Shown one piece after another: positions 37,934 to 41,992 of a DNA stretch of 41,992 nucleotides. Within the stretch, counting starts at the first letter, position 1; each line of letters begins with the position of its first letter. Made by a program: the position numbers and the translations under genes. The DNA is from Bordetella parapertussis. GTDB taxonomy: Bacteria > Pseudomonadota > Gammaproteobacteria > Burkholderiales > Burkholderiaceae_C. The stretch lies in assembly GCA_945861305.1 (NCBI GenBank), contig CAMATW010000025.1, positions 1 to 41,992 on the forward strand, in the 5' to 3' direction. Under the pieces are notes generated by a model. It did not search any database and had not been told where the DNA came from. It saw only the letters and a program-made list of their open reading frames with translations.

Positions 37934-39268
37934 ATGAACGATAACCTATCTACAACTTCTAAGTTGCCGTCTTGGCAAGACACCTTCCTGATTTACCTCA
38001 GCCCATCCAGCCTTCGCATGTTGGCTTTGGGTTTTTCGGCAGGTTTGCCCTTGTTATTGGTACTGGGCACGCTGAGTTTTCGCCTTCGCGAAGCCGGCAT
38101 CGACCGCGCCACCATCGGTTTTCTCAGTTGGGTGGGGCTGGCTTATGGCTTTAAATGGGCTTGGGCGCCGTTGGTTGACCGCTTGCCTTTGCCGTTGTTA
38201 ACGCGACTCCTTGGGCGGCGGCGCAGCTGGTTGCTGCTGGCGCAAGTTGCTGTGGTGGCGGGTCTTTTGGGTATGGCGTGGAGCAACCCACAAGATTCAC
38301 TGACGCCCTTAGTGGCTTTTGCGCTGCTAGCCGCGTTTGGCTCGGCCACGCAAGACATTGCGCTGGATGCTTTTCGCATCGAGTCGGCCCAAGCAAGGCT
38401 GCAAGCCGTTCTGGCAGCGAGCTACCAAACTGGTTACCGCTTGGCCATGATTTGGGCGGGTGCAGGAGTGTTTTGGATTGCAGCCCGTGCCGAAGTGGCC
38501 GGCTTGCCGGCGGGCACCTACCAAGACGCGGCGTGGGGCGTTGCCTACATCGCCATGGCTTTGTCCATGTCGGTTGGCATGGTGACGGTGTTGTTTTCCA
38601 AAGAACCGCCACACACCGAATTGCCCCCTGCACACAACTTGCATGAATGGCTGCAAGTGGCGGTGGTGGCACCCTTTAGCGAGTTTGTGCGGCGCTACCG
38701 TTGGCATGCGGTATTACTGCTCGCCCTGATTGGCACTTACCGCATCAGCGACATCGTCATGGGCATCATGGCCAATCCGTTTTATGTTGACATGGGTTAC
38801 AGCAAAGAAGAGGTGGCCACTGTCACCAAACTGTATGGCGTGGTGATGACTTTGGTGGGCGCCTTCATTGGCGGAGGCATGGTGTTGCGCTGGGGTGTGA
38901 TGCGGGTGTTGATGCTGGGCGCGGTGCTCAGCGCATTGACCAACTTGCTGTTTGCTTGGCTGGCCTTGCATGGACACGATGTCTATGCCTTGATCGGCGT
39001 GGTGTCTGCTGACAACTTGGCAAGCGGAATCGCGTCTGCCGCCTTCATCGCGTATTTGTCTTCGCTGACCAATGTGCAGTATTCGGCCACGCAATACGCG
39101 CTGTTCAGTTCGCTCATGCTGTTGGCACCGAAGTTTTTGGCAGGCTTTTCCGGCCTTGCAGTAGATGCTGCAGGCTATGCTTGGTTTTTCACCGGCACGG
39201 CTGCTTTGGGTGTGCCCGTGCTGTTGCTTGTTTGGCTGGCCAGCCGTTTTCATTCTTCAGGAGACTAG
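37934..39268 (+). CDS. ampG: AmpG-type muropeptide permease (MFS)
   Basis: This 444-residue transporter has about 12-14 membrane segments. The N-terminal LSPSSLRMLALGFSAGLPLLLVLGTLSFRLREAGI, WVGLAYGFKWAWAPLVDRLPLP and the GSATQDIALDAFRIE segment are characteristic of AmpG, which imports GlcNAc-anhydroMurNAc peptides for cell-wall recycling. A soluble linker near residue 225-245 separates the two halves. The serine hydrolase gene follows four bases after its stop, so the two form an operon. Alternative: a related acetyl-CoA-transporter-like MFS protein, which is less likely given the match. Confidence 0.9.
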   Translation: MNDNLSTTSKLPSWQDTFLIYLSPSSLRMLALGFSAGLPLLLVLGTLSFRLREAGIDRATIGFLSWVGLAYGFKWAWAPLVDRLPLPLLTRLLGRRRSWLLLAQVAVVAGLLGMAWSNPQDSLTPLVAFALLAAFGSATQDIALDAFRIESAQARLQAVLAASYQTGYRLAMIWAGAGVFWIAARAEVAGLPAGTYQDAAWGVAYIAMALSMSVGMVTVLFSKEPPHTELPPAHNLHEWLQVAVVAPFSEFVRRYRWHAVLLLALIGTYRISDIVMGIMANPFYVDMGYSKEEVATVTKLYGVVMTLVGAFIGGGMVLRWGVMRVLMLGAVLSALTNLLFAWLALHGHDVYALIGVVSADNLASGIASAAFIAYLSSLTNVQYSATQYALFSSLMLLAPKFLAGFSGLAVDAAGYAWFFTGTAALGVPVLLLVWLASRFHSSGD

Positions 39269-39272
39269 ATCT

Positions 39273-40592
39273 ATGTTGCAAACCTTAACCATCCGCCGCC
39301 TGACCGTGCTTGCCGCCGCCTTGTTACTGCAAGCAGGCTGGGCTTGGTCGCAAGCTTTGCCTGTTGCAAGCCCCGAATCGGTAGGTGTGTCATCTAAGCG
39401 ATTAGACAAAATCTCGCAAGCCATGCAAGCTGAGGTGGAACAAAAACGATTGCCAGGCGCAGTGGTGATGGTGGCTCGTAAAGGCAAGCTGGTTTATGCC
39501 CAAGCCTTTGGCAAACTGAACAACGGCAGTGATGCGCCCATGCAAATTGATTCTGTATTTCGGATTTACTCGATGACCAAGCCGCTGGTGTCAACCGCTT
39601 TGATGATGTTGGTGGAAGACGGCAAAGTGCAGCTCACCGACCCTGTTTCCAAGTACCTGCCCAGCTTCAAAAGCCCCATGGTCAGCGTTGCCACGCATGA
39701 CCCTCTGTACAACGGCGTGAGCTTCAAACTGGTGCCTGCCAATAAAGAGCCCACCCTCCAAGATTTGCTGCGCCACACATCGGGGCTGGCGTATGGGGAA
39801 CTGACCAAAAACACCTTGGTGAAAGACGCTTACACGCAATCAGGTATTTACCAACCCAGCATCGACTTTGATGCCCGCACGCCAAGCAGCGCCGAGATGG
39901 TGGACCGCTTGGGCAAAGCGCCGCTGGCACAACAGCCTGGCACCGTTTGGGAGTACAGCTTGTCGGTGGATGTCCAAGGGCGGGTGATTGAAGCTGTGTC
40001 GGGTCAGCGCTTAGGCGACTTTTTGCAAGCTCGAATATTTCAGCCTTTGAAGATGAAGGACACCGGCTTTGCCGTCAGTGCCGCCAACCTCCCGCGTTTG
40101 GCTGAGCCATTCCCCAAAGACCCTGCCACGGGTACGGCGGTGAAGTTGATCGATGTGAGCCAACCCCCCGGCAACGATTCGGGTGGCGCAGGTGGCGTGA
40201 GCACCGCAGGAGACTATCTGCGCTTTTGCCAAGCGATGTTGGACGGCGGGCAACTTGATGGCGCTCGCATTGTGTCGCGCACCACCGTGCGCCTCATGAC
40301 CTCCGACCATTTGGGCAGCGCCATTGCCACACCTGTGTCGCCTGGGCAGCTGCTTTTAGGTACCCCTGGCTACACCTTTGGCTTAGGGTTCTTGGTGCGC
40401 CAAGGCGATGGCGTCGCTGCGGTGCATGGCAGCGCGGGTGAGTTCATGTGGGCGGGCTATGCGGGCACCTATTTTTGGGCCGACCCCAAAGAGCAAACCT
40501 GCGCGGTGCTGATGACCCAGTCCAGTGGTCCTTCGCGGGTGGTTTACCGCCGCATGATGAAGGCTTTGGTGTCGCAATCCTTAATCGACTGA
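39273..40592 (+). CDS. Secreted serine hydrolase, class C beta-lactamase / family VIII esterase type
   Basis: This 439-residue protein has a signal peptide (about 1-28, cleaved after WSQA) and a penicillin-binding fold. The nucleophile motif is SMTK (Ser 100, Lys 103), and a tyrosine motif is in WEYSLSVDV. In place of the lactamase KTG there is an HGSAG segment near the C-terminus. That is closer to family VIII carboxylesterases such as EstB than to AmpC. The ATG at 39273 has AGGAG nine bases upstream and lies four bases after ampG. Likely substrates are short esters or D-amino-acid amides; true antibiotic hydrolysis is not implied by the sequence. Confidence 0.88.
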   Translation: MLQTLTIRRLTVLAAALLLQAGWAWSQALPVASPESVGVSSKRLDKISQAMQAEVEQKRLPGAVVMVARKGKLVYAQAFGKLNNGSDAPMQIDSVFRIYSMTKPLVSTALMMLVEDGKVQLTDPVSKYLPSFKSPMVSVATHDPLYNGVSFKLVPANKEPTLQDLLRHTSGLAYGELTKNTLVKDAYTQSGIYQPSIDFDARTPSSAEMVDRLGKAPLAQQPGTVWEYSLSVDVQGRVIEAVSGQRLGDFLQARIFQPLKMKDTGFAVSAANLPRLAEPFPKDPATGTAVKLIDVSQPPGNDSGGAGGVSTAGDYLRFCQAMLDGGQLDGARIVSRTTVRLMTSDHLGSAIATPVSPGQLLLGTPGYTFGLGFLVRQGDGVAAVHGSAGEFMWAGYAGTYFWADPKEQTCAVLMTQSSGPSRVVYRRMMKALVSQSLID

Positions 40593-40597
40593 TACTT

Positions 40598-40618
40598 AAT
40601 TGGGGTCAGACCCCGATT
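40598..40618. terminator. Palindrome GGGGTCAGACCCC between convergent genes, possible bidirectional terminator or REP-like element
   Basis: AATTGGGG (40598-40605) and CCCCGATT (40611-40618) form an 8-bp stem, with one T-G pair, over TCAGA. The core GGGGTC-A-GACCCC is a perfect inverted repeat. It fills the gap between the convergent serine hydrolase and lyase stop codons. A T/A-rich stretch, but no clean T run, follows on either side. Confidence 0.5.
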
Positions 40619-40630
40619 ATTCCGATTATT
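40613..40630. repeat. Tandem 9-bp direct repeat CCGATTATT x2
   Basis: CCGATTATT occurs at 40613-40621 and again at 40622-40630, directly abutting. The first copy includes the last two bases of the palindrome core. The second copy supplies the stop codon of the leftward lyase gene (minus 40628-40626). This looks like a recent local duplication. Confidence 0.6.
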
Positions 40631-41492
40631 TACCTAGCAAAAATTGGTTTTGCAGCGCCTCGACCTCGGCAAACCCAATGAATTTTTTGAAGTCATCCAT
40701 GCCAGTAACAGGCAACGGCAAATGTTGCGTGCTGTGCTGCTGATGCAGAGCAGCAAAGTTTTGTCTTAGGCTGTGTGTCACAGTCATGAGGCCCACCAAG
40801 GGGTACACCGCCAAGCCGGCAATGGCTTGAATATCCGCAGGCGTTAGGTCTTTTTCCAACCAGCCCAGCAGCTGCAAAGACAAGGGCACGCCGCAGGCCT
40901 CACGCAAACGCTTCAAGTCTGCCAAGTTGGTAAAGCATCGGCTGATAGGTTGAATGATGTCGGCGCCAGCCGCCACATAGGCTTGGGCGCGGGCAATAGC
41001 GTCTTGCACATCCTCAGCGTCGGTGCGTGCCACGATCACCAAATTGGGGTCGCGCCGCGCATGAACCGCCGCTTTGATCTTGGCCGCTCCCTCCTCAAGG
41101 GGCAAGATGCTCAGAGTGGTCGCCACGCACGGGCAGCGCTTGGGTACCTCTTGGTCTTCAAAAATTACCGCACTGACACCGGCTTGCTCAAACTCTCGCA
41201 CCGTGCGCATCACATTGATGGCGTTGCCATAGCCCGTATCGGTGTCGGCCACCACCGGCACCGTCACCGCATTGGCCACATTGCGCACCACGCCCAAGTT
41301 TTCGGTCATGGTGTAGAGCTCAACATCGGGCAAACCCAAGAGCGAGGCAGACACCGCATACCCTGAAGTCATCACCGCTTTAAATCCCGCCTCTTGCGCA
41401 AGTTTGGCCGACAGCGCGTCGTACACGCCAGCGGTCCAGACGGTGTGGCCATTGCGCACCGCATGGGCAAAATCTGCTCGGGAAGAAGTCAT
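40626..41492 (-). CDS. Isocitrate lyase/PEP mutase family enzyme
   Basis: This is a 288-residue (beta/alpha)8 enzyme of the superfamily containing methylisocitrate lyase, 2,3-dimethylmalate lyase and oxaloacetate decarboxylase. Metal and substrate residues are in ADTDTGYGN (Asp 83, Asp 85) and IFEDQEVPKRC (Glu 112, Asp 113, Cys 120). The cysteine argues for a lyase rather than a phosphonate mutase. The usual KRCGH is KRCPC here, so the gating loop differs. ARTDA and a C-terminal helical segment follow. The start at 41492 has AAAGGA six bases upstream and overlaps the stop of the upstream gene (ATGA). Coupling to an aconitase-type small subunit suggests that a dehydratase and a lyase act in sequence on a substituted malate or citrate. 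The substrate is not known. Confidence 0.87.
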   Translation of the reverse strand: MTSSRADFAHAVRNGHTVWTAGVYDALSAKLAQEAGFKAVMTSGYAVSASLLGLPDVELYTMTENLGVVRNVANAVTVPVVADTDTGYGNAINVMRTVREFEQAGVSAVIFEDQEVPKRCPCVATTLSILPLEEGAAKIKAAVHARRDPNLVIVARTDAEDVQDAIARAQAYVAAGADIIQPISRCFTNLADLKRLREACGVPLSLQLLGWLEKDLTPADIQAIAGLAVYPLVGLMTVTHSLRQNFAALHQQHSTQHLPLPVTGMDDFKKFIGFAEVEALQNQFLLGK

Positions 41493-41992
41493 GTGCTGTC
41501 CTTTTGTCGGGTGTGTTTCAAATAAGCCATGATGCCACCCGCGGCCAACATGTCTCTGTCTGCCTGCGAATACACCTCGAAAGAGCGCTCGGTTTGCTGG
41601 CTGTGGTTGATCAGCACATGGCGTGTCCAATTCACCTCCACCACATCCCAGCGGCGCACAAAAGCCAGCACGCCTGGACAGGCAATTTGCACAAAGCCCA
41701 TGGCCATTTCGCCGCGCCAGTAGCCAGGGGAAAAGCTCTCGGCAATCACCGCTGAAATACCCAAATGCCGCATCCCAATCATGGGCGGGTAGTGAGGATG
41801 GCCGTAGCCAAAATTGGCTGCGCCCACCAACACATCGCCAGCGTGCACCACTTGGGCAAACTGCGGGTCATAGCTTTGCATGGCCACCGCGGCCAGCTCA
41901 GCAGGGTCGCGCAACTTGATGTTTTTCACACCAATGATTTGGTCCACATCAAAGTCAATTTCTTCAAACACAAAAGCCACACGGCCTTTGAC
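41489..41992 (-). CDS. Aconitase-superfamily small (swivel) subunit, LeuD-like, 5' truncated
   Basis: This is the small subunit of a two-chain hydro-lyase of the 3-isopropylmalate dehydratase type. The frame is open to the right edge with no start codon certain. The visible 167 residues begin VKGRVAFVFEEIDFDVDQIIGVKNIK, so only a few residues are missing. Canonical LeuD has NFGCGSSREHA. Here the equivalent is NFGYGHPHYPP, followed by AVIAESFSPGYWRGEMAMGF, so the substrate-contacting loop is replaced. The large subunit with the iron-sulfur cluster would be expected just outside the window. The stop overlaps the lyase start (ATGA), so the two are co-translated. Dimethylmalate dehydratase small subunit is one candidate among several. 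Confidence 0.82.
   Translation of the reverse strand, partial: VKGRVAFVFEEIDFDVDQIIGVKNIKLRDPAELAAVAMQSYDPQFAQVVHAGDVLVGAANFGYGHPHYPPMIGMRHLGISAVIAESFSPGYWRGEMAMGFVQIACPGVLAFVRRWDVVEVNWTRHVLINHSQQTERSFEVYSQADRDMLAAGGIMAYLKHTRQKDST

Overview
The window looks like a chromosomal segment of a betaproteobacterium of the order Burkholderiales, most likely a freshwater Comamonadaceae (Limnohabitans/Rhodoferax-like). This rests on the style of the proteins, the canonical atpIBEFHAGDC operon, a red-type form I Rubisco operon with cbbX and a divergent cbbR, and the lipB-lipA arrangement. It is gene-dense: the longest stretch without a gene is about 155 bases. I see no transposase, integrase, prophage gene or CRISPR array. 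One tRNA gene is present and no rRNA.

Layout. 1-773: 3' part of rsmI. 806-11109, leftward: a carbon-fixation operon read as cbbL-cbbS-cbbX-cbbY-cbbF-cbbP-cbbA-glyA-sgaA-hprA, with its LysR activator cbbR divergent at 11206. Rubisco, its activase, phosphoribulokinase, fructose bisphosphatase and aldolase are followed by three enzymes that turn glyoxylate and glycine back into glycerate, so CO2 fixation and photorespiratory salvage appear to share one transcript. 12149-12224: tRNA-Arg(CCG). 12319-12819: a membrane-anchored cytochrome c with a clear promoter and terminator. 12845-13873: two small genes downstream of the ATP synthase operon (13877-20985, leftward). 21070-24038, rightward: ybeD-like gene, lipB, lipA and a DmeF-type metal exporter. 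24004-28388, leftward: a 1202-residue fused indolepyruvate ferredoxin oxidoreductase and pyrE. 28399-29588, rightward: xth and arfB.

29604-36265 is the most interesting part. It holds a GT4 glycolipid-type glycosyltransferase, an Mpo1/DUF962-like membrane protein, a membrane-anchored class III aminotransferase, a long-form phosphatidylserine decarboxylase, an LplT-type lysophospholipid transporter and a PlcP/LpxH-like metallophosphoesterase. By eye, the spacer between the glycosyltransferase and the Mpo1-like gene carries two divergent Pho-box-like sequences. I propose a phosphate-starvation membrane-lipid remodelling locus, related to PlcP-Agt systems but with two uncharacterised members. 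This is a hypothesis.

36414-41992 holds a glyoxalase-II-like hydrolase, an M48 peptidase, an AmpG-type permease followed by a family VIII-type serine hydrolase, and a translationally coupled pair: an isocitrate-lyase/PEP-mutase family enzyme and an aconitase-type small subunit that runs off the right edge. Start codons were chosen mainly from visible Shine-Dalgarno sequences, so several genes start downstream of the longest possible frame.
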